From UBA1181 sp963631545 (lineage in GTDB: Bacteria; Bacteroidota; Bacteroidia; Bacteroidales; Paludibacteraceae), in assembly GCA_963631545.1 (NCBI GenBank), contig CAVGRN010000001.1:40849-104848 (forward strand): a stretch of DNA of 64,000 nucleotides. Reading direction: 5' to 3'. This document shows positions 33,361 to 42,588 of the stretch, piece after piece (position 1 is the stretch's first letter; each line of letters opens with the position of its first letter). Both the position numbers and the translations under genes were made by a program. The notes under the pieces are model-generated. The model saw only the letters and a list, made by a program, of their open reading frames with translations. It made no database searches and was not told the origin of the DNA.

Positions 33361-35034
33361 TTACTCAACATTCACTTTGAGAATCACACCACCGTTTTTA
33401 GGCACGTTCACCTGCAACTGCTCGGTCGGGGTGAGATGGACGGTTTGTTTAACATCTGTGAGCAATTCAACCGCTGTAAATTCTTGATTTGAAGGAAGTT
33501 GCAAAAACTCAAATGCGTGTTGCGGAATGTTTAAGCCAAGGTTCACATCAAAATCCTCAAAGTTGACTGCGATAATCAGCAAATCCGAACCTGCTTTCCG
33601 CAAATAAGCGTACTGCTTGTTGGTGTTGAATTTCGGATTGTTGAAATTGGCATACTCCAAATCGAAGAAGCATCCCTCTGAAATGGCACGTTCCGTGCGA
33701 CATACGTTAAGCAATGTCTTGTAATAAGCTTGCAAAGCAAGTTCCTCGTCGGTCAATGCGCCCTTGAGGCGGCGTAGCAAGGTTGGCACCGTCCAATAAT
33801 CAAAAATTGTCGTGCGTCCGTCCGCTCCACTGAAACCTTCGGAGTCTGCAGCGTCCTCACCCAATTCCTGACCGGCGTATACCATTATTGGGCCGCAGTT
33901 GATTGTTGAAGAAACAATCATCGCCGGCTTCCCTTTATCCGCATTGCCAGCAAAAAATGGAGAAGCAACGCGCTGTTCATCATGGTTCTCCAAGAAATTA
34001 AGCAGATGCCCCTCTATGCCGTCCACCCGTTGCCAGCAATGGGTGATGTTGTGGCAAGAGTTCTCGTTACGCATAATGCTCCTCAGCGTATCGTATAACC
34101 CAACTTTATCATACAAATAGTCAAATTTTCCATACTCGATGAAATGTCGGTACTGCGATGGGTCGTATGTCTCTGCAATGAAAATCAAATCTGGGTAGGC
34201 AGACTTCACTTGCGGAATCGCCCAGTTCCAGAATTCCGCAGGAACCATTTCTGCCATATCGCAACGGAATCCATCGATTTTCTTCTTAGCCCAGAATAAC
34301 AGTATGTCGCGCATTTTGAGCCAAGTGTCGGGAAGAGGGTCGAAATCGCACCAGCGGTTGTTGCGGTAATCAACGCCGTAGTTCAGTTTCACCGTTTCGT
34401 ACCAGTCGAACTGGCTCGGACTGCTATAGAAACAGTCGTTCCCAGTAGCCTTGCAAGGATTCTCAATGTACGGCGAATCCGCATATTTTGTCAAGTCAAA
34501 ACGAGGGGCGAATTGTTCTCCTGGCAGGTAGTAGAAGTTGTTTTGGTTGGAGAAAAAGACCTCCGTCACATCGTCCTCGCCAAGGTCTTTCGTGCCTTTG
34601 GGTTTGCTGTCGGAGTGATACTGCCGTGCGACGTGATTTGGCACAAAGTCCATAATCACCTTCAACCCCGCTTTATGCGTGCGGTTTATGAGGTTTTGAA
34701 ACTCCTTCATTCTATTCTCCACCACCTCAGCCAGGTCGGGATCTACATCATAATAGTCTTTGATGGCGTATGGCGAACCAGCCTTGCCCTTCACCACCTC
34801 TGGGTGGTCTTTGGCGATTCCGTAAGCGGAATAGTCTGTTTGGGTGGCATGTTCGATAACGCCAGTAAACCATATATGAGTGAAGCCGAGTTCTCGTATA
34901 TCCTTTAAACGGGTTGCGGTGAAGTCGTTAAACTTACCGCAGCCGTTTTGTTGGATGGAGCCGTTGTTCACAGGGTTTTCCACCTGATTGCCGTACAATC
35001 GGGGCAGAACCTGATAGATAATCACTTTCTCCAT
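33361..35034 (-). CDS. GH13 alpha-amylase family protein (557 aa)
   Basis: Complete (beta/alpha)8 GH13 core with nucleophile Asp259 (GFRCDMAEMV), acid/base Glu288 (FIAETYD) and stabiliser Asp352 (LENHDEQR), plus the MDFVPNHV region I. No signal peptide, so cytoplasmic, which fits intracellular maltodextrin or glycogen metabolism. The exact specificity (amylase, glucan transferase) is not readable from motifs. 11 bp after the PurF-like gene in a five-gene operon. Confidence 0.88.
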   Translation of the reverse strand: MEKVIIYQVLPRLYGNQVENPVNNGSIQQNGCGKFNDFTATRLKDIRELGFTHIWFTGVIEHATQTDYSAYGIAKDHPEVVKGKAGSPYAIKDYYDVDPDLAEVVENRMKEFQNLINRTHKAGLKVIMDFVPNHVARQYHSDSKPKGTKDLGEDDVTEVFFSNQNNFYYLPGEQFAPRFDLTKYADSPYIENPCKATGNDCFYSSPSQFDWYETVKLNYGVDYRNNRWCDFDPLPDTWLKMRDILLFWAKKKIDGFRCDMAEMVPAEFWNWAIPQVKSAYPDLIFIAETYDPSQYRHFIEYGKFDYLYDKVGLYDTLRSIMRNENSCHNITHCWQRVDGIEGHLLNFLENHDEQRVASPFFAGNADKGKPAMIVSSTINCGPIMVYAGQELGEDAADSEGFSGADGRTTIFDYWTVPTLLRRLKGALTDEELALQAYYKTLLNVCRTERAISEGCFFDLEYANFNNPKFNTNKQYAYLRKAGSDLLIIAVNFEDFDVNLGLNIPQHAFEFLQLPSNQEFTAVELLTDVKQTVHLTPTEQLQVNVPKNGGVILKVNVE

Positions 35035-35045
35035 AAGGGGATCAA

Positions 35046-36452
35046 TTAGAAGTAACTTGAACCGTCAAAGCAGTGCGTGCAGACTTGCTCCTTTGGCAGA
35101 CCGATAGACTCGATCAAGTCCTCGATCGGGCTGAACTTCAGCGAGGTGAGGTTGAATTGGGCACGGATATCCTCTACCAAGTTGTTGTACTCCTTTGTGC
35201 CGGTTGTCTTGTACTTGTCGAGGTTGATGTCATGTCTTCCCTCGAATTTTTGGATGACTCTGCGAGAGATGAAATCCAACTCATTGTTACGCGCTGCGAA
35301 ATTGAGGAATTCGCAAGGGAAGATGAGCGGTGGGCAGGAGATGCGCATATTCACCTCTTTGACGCCGTATGAGTAGAGTGCGCCCACATTGTCGGAAAGT
35401 TGCGTGCCGCGCACGATAGAATCGTCGCAGAACACCACCTTGCTTCCGTTGAGCAGTTGCTTGTTCGGGATCAGTTTCATCTTAGCCACAAGTTTACGGG
35501 TTTCCTGTGTTGCAGGGGTAAAACTGCGGGGCCATGTTGGCGTATATTTGACGATTGCCCTTTTGTAAGGGATGCCACTACCGTTGGAGTATCCAATGGC
35601 GAAACCAATACCTGAATCAGGCACCGCTGCCACATAGTCTGCCTCAGTTTTGTCTTTTTTGCCCATCAGGCAGCCGGCACAGTGGCGCACACAATCCACG
35701 TTGATATCCTCATAAGTAGTAACAGGATAGCCGTAGTAGATCCACATAAAAGAGCAGACCTGCATCTTTTTCTCTGGCTTTTTGATTTGTTCGAACCCGT
35801 CGGCGGTGATGCGGACAATCTCGCCCGGACCCACGTTGTAGCAAGGTTCATAATCTAAGTTGTGAAAAGAGCAAGACTCGCACGAAACGGCGTAGCCCTC
35901 GGTATGTTTGGCGATGACCATAGGCAGGCGGCCGAGTTTGTCGCGAGCGGCTATCAGCTCATTTTCCGTAAGGATAAGCATAGTGCAGGAACCCTTCACT
36001 TTTCTGTACACGTTCTCGATACCCTCTTTGAACGAGTCAGCCTCTGAGATGAGTAGAGCCACCAACTCCGTTTGGTTGATTTTCCCAGAGCTCATTTCGG
36101 AGAAAGGCATCTTCTTGTCCAAAAGTTCCTTGCCCAACTCCTCGATATTGTTGATGCAAGCAATGGTAACAATGGCGAAACGACCCAAGTGGGAGTTCAT
36201 CAGGATGGGTTGGGCATCCGTGTCGCTGATGACGCCGATACCTGCGTTCCCTCGGAACTTTGGAAGGTTCGGTTCGAACTTCGTTCTAAAATAAGAACTT
36301 TCAAGGTTGTGGATACTGCGGGTGAACCCGATTTCCTTGTCGTACATAGCCATACCGCCACGTTTCGTTCCAAGGTGCGAGTTGTAGTCGGTGCCGTAAT
36401 ACAGGTCCTGCAAGCAACTGCTTTTCTTGATTGTACCAAAAAAACCTCCCAT
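35046..36452 (-). CDS. Amidophosphoribosyltransferase-like protein lacking the nucleophilic Cys (468 aa)
   Basis: Overall PurF architecture: an Ntn glutaminase-type domain followed by a phosphoribosyltransferase domain with the PRPP motif KVVFCDDSIVRGTQ. The N-terminus reads MGGFFGTIKK, so the Cys that should follow the initiator Met and attack glutamine is absent, and no obvious alternative start supplies it. To my knowledge Bacteroidetes carry such a PurF paralogue besides the true PurF. It probably cannot use glutamine, and may be a regulator or use ammonia. Residues CVRHCAGC and CTHC give extra cysteines of unknown purpose. Confidence 0.82.
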   Translation of the reverse strand: MGGFFGTIKKSSCLQDLYYGTDYNSHLGTKRGGMAMYDKEIGFTRSIHNLESSYFRTKFEPNLPKFRGNAGIGVISDTDAQPILMNSHLGRFAIVTIACINNIEELGKELLDKKMPFSEMSSGKINQTELVALLISEADSFKEGIENVYRKVKGSCTMLILTENELIAARDKLGRLPMVIAKHTEGYAVSCESCSFHNLDYEPCYNVGPGEIVRITADGFEQIKKPEKKMQVCSFMWIYYGYPVTTYEDINVDCVRHCAGCLMGKKDKTEADYVAAVPDSGIGFAIGYSNGSGIPYKRAIVKYTPTWPRSFTPATQETRKLVAKMKLIPNKQLLNGSKVVFCDDSIVRGTQLSDNVGALYSYGVKEVNMRISCPPLIFPCEFLNFAARNNELDFISRRVIQKFEGRHDINLDKYKTTGTKEYNNLVEDIRAQFNLTSLKFSPIEDLIESIGLPKEQVCTHCFDGSSYF

Positions 36453-36472
36453 GATGACTGATTTTTAACTTG

Positions 36473-37126
36473 TTATGATTTTGGTTTGAGATATTGGTCA
36501 GTGGGTTGGAACTGCTCGGGCGATTCGTCCTCTACCCTTTTCAGTTCCATATATATCCGCCTTGTCGCCCAGGCGTCTAATGCGGCGTAGCGTTTCTGTT
36601 CCTCGGTTAGGATGGCAGACTCCCAATTGGTGAGCCTCTCTTTCTTCGATATGCGCATTTGGAAAATGTTGGCGTAGATGCGCGACAATCCGCAATCCTT
36701 TATGCCGAACTTTTTCACATACGATTGAAGTTCGATGAAATTTTGCGGCTTAATGTCGCAAGCCTTCCTCATTCCGTGGAAATCATCTTTCAAAGAAAGT
36801 CCGATTTTTAGGAGTTTTTCGTCTTCCAACACAGGTTTAAGTTGCTGCCATACACCAGGCGCAAGTGTGCGGAACAGGAAACACTCCTTGCCTGTGCAAA
36901 TCTGGACGAGGCTGATTTTGTGGATTTCGCCTTTAACATACGATGGTCGGGTTTCTGTGTCGAAGCCCAGCACATCTTTTCCTGCGAGCGACAAAAGGTA
37001 GTTGGCAACTTTTGTTGCCTGTGATTCCGTCCGGACAACGTGTATCACCCCTGTGTAGGATTCTGATGGGTAATTTTTCAGTTCCTCTTTGGGGATGCTT
37101 TCACGATATCCTGTGGCGTTAGTCAT
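36473..37126 (-). CDS. 3'-5' exonuclease domain protein, RNase D-like (217 aa)
   Basis: DEDDy-type exonuclease fold: motif I GFDTETRP, motif II around LKIGLSLKDDF, and motif III YAALDAWATRRIY. Single-domain, without the HRDC domain of RNase D. It would trim RNA or DNA 3' ends. Overlaps the DUF5063 gene by 8 bp, an arrangement suggesting coupled translation and a shared task. Confidence 0.88.
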   Translation of the reverse strand: MTNATGYRESIPKEELKNYPSESYTGVIHVVRTESQATKVANYLLSLAGKDVLGFDTETRPSYVKGEIHKISLVQICTGKECFLFRTLAPGVWQQLKPVLEDEKLLKIGLSLKDDFHGMRKACDIKPQNFIELQSYVKKFGIKDCGLSRIYANIFQMRISKKERLTNWESAILTEEQKRYAALDAWATRRIYMELKRVEDESPEQFQPTDQYLKPKS

Positions 37127-37742
37127 TGAAGAAATCTATTTCTATGTTAGTGTTTCCTTCGTTTTTATTTCCAGAGAAGTCGGGGTATTCGTCCATTTCA
37201 TCATCGTCCAACGGCTCGTCACCGTTTAGTGCGATGTGGATGGCTCGTAAGGCGTTTAGCGTCTTCAACCCCCAGAAAGCGTGGAAATTGTCTTTGCAAT
37301 CGTTTAAGGCGTCATTCATAATGTTCACGTCTGCCGATTGGAAATTGGCAATCATATCTTTCAGGTCTTGGTAGACGTCGGTCAAATCTTCGGAAATGTA
37401 GGAAAGTACACGTTCCTCAAAGTTTTGCGTTTCATCTTGCCCCAAGCCGATATACTCGTCAAGATTACCTAACAGCCGACTCAGCCTGCCTCGCACCGTT
37501 TCATACTCCGCCTCCGTCACGAAAGTGCGCAAGTCCGAAAAAGAAGTGTCTTCGAAATTCGGAAGCAACGAGGTCTTCAAATACAAAAGGGAAAGCAATT
37601 TAGCCGATTTGTCTAAAAAGGATTTTTTTGAGTATTGCCTGCAGTTTTCCAAAAAGGCGCAATACTCCGCGGCGACAGTAACAAACTCTATCGTGTTCCT
37701 GTCATACACAGGATGTTCCGGATATGCTTCATTCTCTGCCAT
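37119..37742 (-). CDS. DUF5063 family protein (207 aa)
   Basis: Helical, acidic, soluble protein matching the Bacteroidetes DUF5063 pattern (NTIEFVTVAAEYCAFLE near the start; HAFWGLKTLNALRAIH near the end). Function unknown. ATG 37742 is preferred to one 30 bp upstream because the promoter box lies at 37770-37777. First gene of the operon DUF5063 - exonuclease - PurF-like - GH13 - TatD. Confidence 0.8.
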   Translation of the reverse strand: MAENEAYPEHPVYDRNTIEFVTVAAEYCAFLENCRQYSKKSFLDKSAKLLSLLYLKTSLLPNFEDTSFSDLRTFVTEAEYETVRGRLSRLLGNLDEYIGLGQDETQNFEERVLSYISEDLTDVYQDLKDMIANFQSADVNIMNDALNDCKDNFHAFWGLKTLNALRAIHIALNGDEPLDDDEMDEYPDFSGNKNEGNTNIEIDFFND

Positions 37743-37769
37743 AAGGTAAGTCCTCTTTTTTTCTGAACG

Positions 37770-37777
37770 CAAATTTA
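37770..37777 (-). promoter_or_regulatory. Putative operon promoter -7 box
   Basis: TAAATTTG on the minus strand, 28 bp before the DUF5063 start codon. Confidence 0.55.
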
Positions 37778-37949
37778 TAGAATAAATATTGAAAACACAT
37801 CTTCCTTGTAAGTAAAAAAATGAGAATTTTATCAGAAATTCAGTTAATGGAATAAAAAAAAGCGTTTTTGAAAGTCAAAATGGCAGATTTGGTTTCTAAT
37901 TGTCTATTAAATGTCGGAAATTTTTATGGGCTTAGTTTCATATTTCCCT

Positions 37950-37983
37950 AAAAAAAATTGGCCGCCTTTCACAAGGAAGCCAA
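37950..37983 (-). terminator. Intrinsic terminator of the DUF6850/TonB/DUF4876 operon
   Basis: On the minus strand TTGGCTTCCTT pairs with AAGGCGGCCAA (two mismatches), followed by T8. It lies about 65 bp after the DUF6850 gene. Confidence 0.75.
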
Positions 37984-38049
37984 CAAAATGCTAAATTTTC
38001 AAATATGAAATATCCTCTGCAAAAATAGGATTTTTCTTTTAATTCTGAA

Positions 38050-39726
38050 TCAGAACACTACAAAAAGTGCGGCACTACCCCATTTCATATCGTGGCGGTC
38101 GGGTTTTGTCGTAACCATTGGTGCGGTGGATTCAAAGCCAATGGTTCCCGAGTAGGCTGTTTCATCGCTTCGTTTGCCATCTTCTAATGAGAATTTCAAA
38201 TCAATCCCAATGCCCACCTTCTTCAAATGGTAGAGATACGAAGCCCTCGCCATCAGGAAGAAATACTCACTGTCATAAAAGGCGTAGGGAGCGAATGCGT
38301 GCTGGAAATCAAGTACTGCCACTTTTTTGTTACTTACATCCACATCGTATTTCCCTTTCAGCGTGCGTTGGCATCCGGCCAAAAGGGTTGCCGCCCAAGC
38401 GGATTTGCCGCGTTTCAGTTCAAAACCCACGCCAGCATACGGACTGATGTTTTGGTTTTGTACCCGATATTTCGCCATGTTGTCCTCCGTCCGCGTGAAG
38501 AGCCGCAAGCCAGCGAAGAGTTTCACGCCCGAAAGTGTGTCGCCCCCATACCGATATTGCAATTTCGTATGGAGCGTGCTGCGCCTATTGTTATAGGTGT
38601 GGCGAGTGTCGATGGTTCGGAAATCGTAGATGTTATTTTTCTCGTCGGATATGTAACGCTCTAAGATGTTTTCGAATCCTTTTCTGTCAAAATGCTTCCA
38701 CTCGGCGAAGATGGTGAGTTTGTGTGGGTGAGCGATGTTCCAGTCCACACCCAAGGAGGGTTCTATCTGTGTGGTTTTTGTAAAATAAAGGTTCTCGATG
38801 CCTGATTCTTCTGTGTCCATTTGCGACTTGCTGCCCGCCACCGACAGAAAAGCAACAACGGGTGCGCTTGACGGAGATTGATAAGTTAAACGCATCCTCG
38901 CCTCTTTCCGGTAATACATTCTGGAGTAGCCGAATAGCACACCACTCTCGCCGTTATCGTACATTCCGAAGCCATTGCAGACGAAAAAGCGTTCTTGTTC
39001 GCCAGGTCGCCAATAACGCAAAACCTGGTGCTGTTTATTTTTTTCGTAGCCGGCATTGAGCATCAGTAAGTGCCTGCCCACCCACCTTGAAACGCCCAAT
39101 CCCACGAAGAGCCATGTGGTGTTATTCAACGCCCGTGGGTCAGTAAGACGGTAAGCCTGTTCGCCGCGGAAAGAGCCGTTCAAGCCGAGGTGCCATCTGC
39201 CCAAGCGGAAAGCGTAGCCTCCCTCCACCCGATACTCCTCATAGTTGAAATCGCCGCCACAAGAGTCGGTTGAGATGAACGGCTGGTAAATATCCGCATA
39301 GCGCACTGCGTTCCAGCCATAGTCTTTGTCCACGCCACGGGCATATCGGGCGTAGCCGAAAAGTGTCCCTTTCGTGCGGTTCAGCACGCCAGTCCCCTCC
39401 ACTCGGAAGTTGCTCGACGCATCTCCTTCGTAAGGCAGAAAATCACCATTCCGCTCGCCATACGAGCCTGAAACGGCTATGGTGGCTTTTGTACTATCGC
39501 GCAGCGCACTTCCCTCTTCGCTTTGCATCACGCTATAAAACGAAGGATTTTCTAACAACAGCGAATTGTGCTTCACCGCTACTCCTACGGACAACTCGTT
39601 GAAGGATGTTTCCAATGAGGGAAGAGAAGCATGGTAATATCCAGAAAGCACATTTTCCTGTGCGCATAACAAGTTTGAAACAAGTGATAAGAAACTAACG
39701 CACAGTATGTTATATTTATTTTTCAT
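38050..39726 (-). CDS. DUF6850-like outer-membrane beta-barrel protein (558 aa)
   Basis: Signal peptide ending LLCAQ, then long alternating strands and a C-terminal Phe (ALFVVF), as in outer-membrane barrels. No enzymatic motif. The gene follows the TonB receptor by 6 bp and is the third member of a set (DUF4876 lipoprotein, receptor, barrel) that I recall as recurrent in Bacteroidetes; the family label is from that recollection. Probably an accessory channel or assembly factor in the same uptake system. Confidence 0.72.
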   Translation of the reverse strand: MKNKYNILCVSFLSLVSNLLCAQENVLSGYYHASLPSLETSFNELSVGVAVKHNSLLLENPSFYSVMQSEEGSALRDSTKATIAVSGSYGERNGDFLPYEGDASSNFRVEGTGVLNRTKGTLFGYARYARGVDKDYGWNAVRYADIYQPFISTDSCGGDFNYEEYRVEGGYAFRLGRWHLGLNGSFRGEQAYRLTDPRALNNTTWLFVGLGVSRWVGRHLLMLNAGYEKNKQHQVLRYWRPGEQERFFVCNGFGMYDNGESGVLFGYSRMYYRKEARMRLTYQSPSSAPVVAFLSVAGSKSQMDTEESGIENLYFTKTTQIEPSLGVDWNIAHPHKLTIFAEWKHFDRKGFENILERYISDEKNNIYDFRTIDTRHTYNNRRSTLHTKLQYRYGGDTLSGVKLFAGLRLFTRTEDNMAKYRVQNQNISPYAGVGFELKRGKSAWAATLLAGCQRTLKGKYDVDVSNKKVAVLDFQHAFAPYAFYDSEYFFLMARASYLYHLKKVGIGIDLKFSLEDGKRSDETAYSGTIGFESTAPMVTTKPDRHDMKWGSAALFVVF

Positions 39727-39732
39727 AAGATT

Positions 39733-42519
39733 CTATCGTCCAAAATTAAACTGCAGTTCCGCACCGAAATAAGGGTCTGACCACTCGCGTTCGGTGGTTT
39801 TCCCGCCCGACACGTATTTAGGATTAATATCAAGGATGCCATTCACGAAGAAAGAGAGTTTCGCATAGTGGGCAAACTCTTTCGTTACTTTGAAGTTCCA
39901 GAGGAAGGTGACGGGTTTCTTGTTTTTCTCATATTTTATTGGCAGTTTCGTCTGCTTCAAATGTCGGAAATACATATCGCCATCCTCGATTTTACGGATG
40001 ATCTCCGCATCTACTTTGTGGATGTTTCCATCCAAGTCCATATAATGGGATGGGTAGATATTGTGGGAATCCTTGTACTGATCTGTGTTGAACCACACAA
40101 ACTGGAAATAATTGGTGAAGATTAGGCGCAAATGAGGAATGTGTGTGTTCAGCCAGAGGTTTGTGTTCAAGCGGTGGTACTCGTTCTGTGCGTCCATATC
40201 GTAGATGCCGATGTATGGGTATGGCTTGTCTGCGATTTTCACGCCAGGGTTGTAATATTCCGGCAGAGACGAGCCATAATTGGTTTTGTAGTATGCGCCG
40301 TTGACCTCCAACGAGGTTCGGATAGCAGGGAAGGTTGGAAACACAAAGCGGTATTCTAAGCCTTTTTTCTCCACTTTCTTCCCGTTTTTCACCCTCGATG
40401 CTGAGGTGAACGTGCGGTATTGTTCTTCCTCATAATCCTCTTTTTGTGCGATATGGTCGCTCACCGTCACGCCATCTTTCAATTTTGAGTATAATGAGTA
40501 GGAAATGGGATAGTAGACCAAGGCATATTCAAATCCACTTTCCGTTTTTTCGTAGAACGCCGTGAGTGAGAGGTCAACTTTGCGTATGGAGCCGTTCCAC
40601 CCAAACTCGAATTTACGGTTTTTATTCTCTTTGATTTCTTTGTTTTCCACATTGAAAATGTCTGTGTAGACAATGAGCCGACGGTAATCTGCCTTATTGG
40701 TGTAGGAGTTCATCATGTAGAAATCCTTGTAGATTTTGTCGGGATAGAGATAATCTAATGTCGGTAGTTTGTTTTCTTCGCCATACCCTACTCGGATAGT
40801 GTTTCGGAACAAACGTCCCCATTTATATGACATATTGACGCGCGGTTCGGGAAGGTATCGGTTAGACAAGGCGTAGGATTCGTCGAGGTTGTACATGTGT
40901 GTCAACCGTCCGCCTAACGAGATCTTCAGCATATTGCCGCTCTGCCACTTGAAAAGGAGGTCGGATTGCAGGTATGCCGCACCCGTCACCAATGCGGGGA
41001 TAGACCAATTGGCGCGCGGACGCATATAGGAGTTGTCGTATGGGAAAGGCGGACGGGTCGGGTCGTCAATCACCGCGCCTTCTCCTTTGTTTTTAGAAGA
41101 ACGGAATTCCGCACCATATTGCAGGTTGATGCCAAACACGTTGGTGGGTTGTATGCGCGACGAGGCGTTCAGTTGCGTGAAGAAATTCACGGGGATGTTA
41201 TCCAAATGGAAGTCGCTGTAATACTTTCCTGGAAGGTACATACCCTCGTGTTCGCCCACATCGTACCCCAATGGAACGCTCAGCGGACCCGATGATGACA
41301 GTACCATCTTATGTCTGTCAATCCTATCAAACGTCACATCCGAAGAAAACATCCATTCCAACTTGTCCATCCAAGCCTCGCCCATCTGAAGTTCGGTTTT
41401 CAGCACGGCACTGGTCTTTGTGAAGTTGGCTTTGTAAAGTTCGTCATACTCGTAGGTGAGTTCATCTTTTTTCATTTTGTTCACCGTGAATGTCTGGTTG
41501 ACTTTCAGTCCAATGTCTAATTTGTATTTCCCAATGCTGAGGTTGTTCTTGTAGTATGCTTGGGCGGTGATGCGTTGGTATTTGTCCATCTCCTCGCGTA
41601 CATCCTTTGCCGAGTGTAGGTAATCTGCGCCAATGTGCAGCGACCCCGCCTTTTCTGAAAGGAGGAAACCTTTCCCGACATAAAACAATTTGTTTTTCAA
41701 ATCGATTTTGACCCTTGCGGTGAGCGGAGAAACGCCATACTTTGAGTTTACCTGAATCATTCCGTTTGAGAGGTTCCCATATTTGGCAGAGGTGATGCCC
41801 TGTGTGAACGATACGCTTTGTATGTGATCCGTAGAGATTTGGCGCATATCCACACCTTGGTTTAGTCCCGTGCGCGATGCGACCTCCGAATCGGATGTCG
41901 ACGAGGTGGAATTTTCTGTGATGCCCACCATCTGCGAACGCATACCGTCTGTACTGATAGGTGCGCCGTCTGTCATAATCGCCACACCGAGCGAAGTGTT
42001 GGCATCACTGCCAACCTGCCGAGATGTTACTTGTTTGAAACCGCTCATGCTATTCTCTTCGTACACGCTTCCAGGAAGAAGAAGAAAGACATCTGCCAAA
42101 GAAATGGGCTGTGTATAGCCGATGGCTGCCTCGCCAATGACGATTTTATCGTCCGACTTTCGCTCTGCCATCACCTCAAACTCTGGCAAAACCACTTGCG
42201 AGACTGCCAGTAAAACGGCGACGTGCATATCGCCCCTCACCTCCACCTCCTTTGTCTGCGGAGCATATCCAAGACATGACACACGAAGCGTATATTTACC
42301 CTCTGGAATTCGACTGATTGAAAAATAACCGTCTATATCACAGGTGGTAACCAAGTTCATCTCCTCAATGGCAACTGCCGCAAACGGCACGGGCTGCCCC
42401 TCTGATGTAACACTTCCACTGACAGTATGTACCCGACTGTCACTATTGGGTGCCGCTTCAACTACCCAACCAACCGTCAGCAGCACAAATAATATCCACA
42501 ATGAACGTAAACGCGCCAT
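39733..42519 (-). CDS. TonB-dependent receptor (928 aa)
   Basis: Signal peptide, an N-terminal carboxypeptidase-like domain (VSGSVTSEGQPVPFAAVAIEE to SCLGYAPQTKEVEV), a plug region containing LLLPGSVYEENS and IMTDGAPISTDG, then a 22-strand type barrel ending FNFGR. It imports an unknown ligand across the outer membrane using TonB energy. Not SusC-like in size or plug, and no SusD gene is adjacent; the partner lipoprotein is of the DUF4876 type instead. Followed at 6 bp by the DUF6850 gene. Confidence 0.9.
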   Translation of the reverse strand: MARLRSLWILFVLLTVGWVVEAAPNSDSRVHTVSGSVTSEGQPVPFAAVAIEEMNLVTTCDIDGYFSISRIPEGKYTLRVSCLGYAPQTKEVEVRGDMHVAVLLAVSQVVLPEFEVMAERKSDDKIVIGEAAIGYTQPISLADVFLLLPGSVYEENSMSGFKQVTSRQVGSDANTSLGVAIMTDGAPISTDGMRSQMVGITENSTSSTSDSEVASRTGLNQGVDMRQISTDHIQSVSFTQGITSAKYGNLSNGMIQVNSKYGVSPLTARVKIDLKNKLFYVGKGFLLSEKAGSLHIGADYLHSAKDVREEMDKYQRITAQAYYKNNLSIGKYKLDIGLKVNQTFTVNKMKKDELTYEYDELYKANFTKTSAVLKTELQMGEAWMDKLEWMFSSDVTFDRIDRHKMVLSSSGPLSVPLGYDVGEHEGMYLPGKYYSDFHLDNIPVNFFTQLNASSRIQPTNVFGINLQYGAEFRSSKNKGEGAVIDDPTRPPFPYDNSYMRPRANWSIPALVTGAAYLQSDLLFKWQSGNMLKISLGGRLTHMYNLDESYALSNRYLPEPRVNMSYKWGRLFRNTIRVGYGEENKLPTLDYLYPDKIYKDFYMMNSYTNKADYRRLIVYTDIFNVENKEIKENKNRKFEFGWNGSIRKVDLSLTAFYEKTESGFEYALVYYPISYSLYSKLKDGVTVSDHIAQKEDYEEEQYRTFTSASRVKNGKKVEKKGLEYRFVFPTFPAIRTSLEVNGAYYKTNYGSSLPEYYNPGVKIADKPYPYIGIYDMDAQNEYHRLNTNLWLNTHIPHLRLIFTNYFQFVWFNTDQYKDSHNIYPSHYMDLDGNIHKVDAEIIRKIEDGDMYFRHLKQTKLPIKYEKNKKPVTFLWNFKVTKEFAHYAKLSFFVNGILDINPKYVSGGKTTEREWSDPYFGAELQFNFGR

Positions 42520-42588
42520 TCAATTTGCATATAAAAATTAGGGAATCCGCCTCGGACGGCAGACTCCCCAAATCTGAAAACACACTTA

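Noticed and set aside
34513..36461. Several 100-130-codon antisense frames over the GH13 and PurF-like genes
   Set aside because: Mirror images of conserved coding sequence with no independent support.
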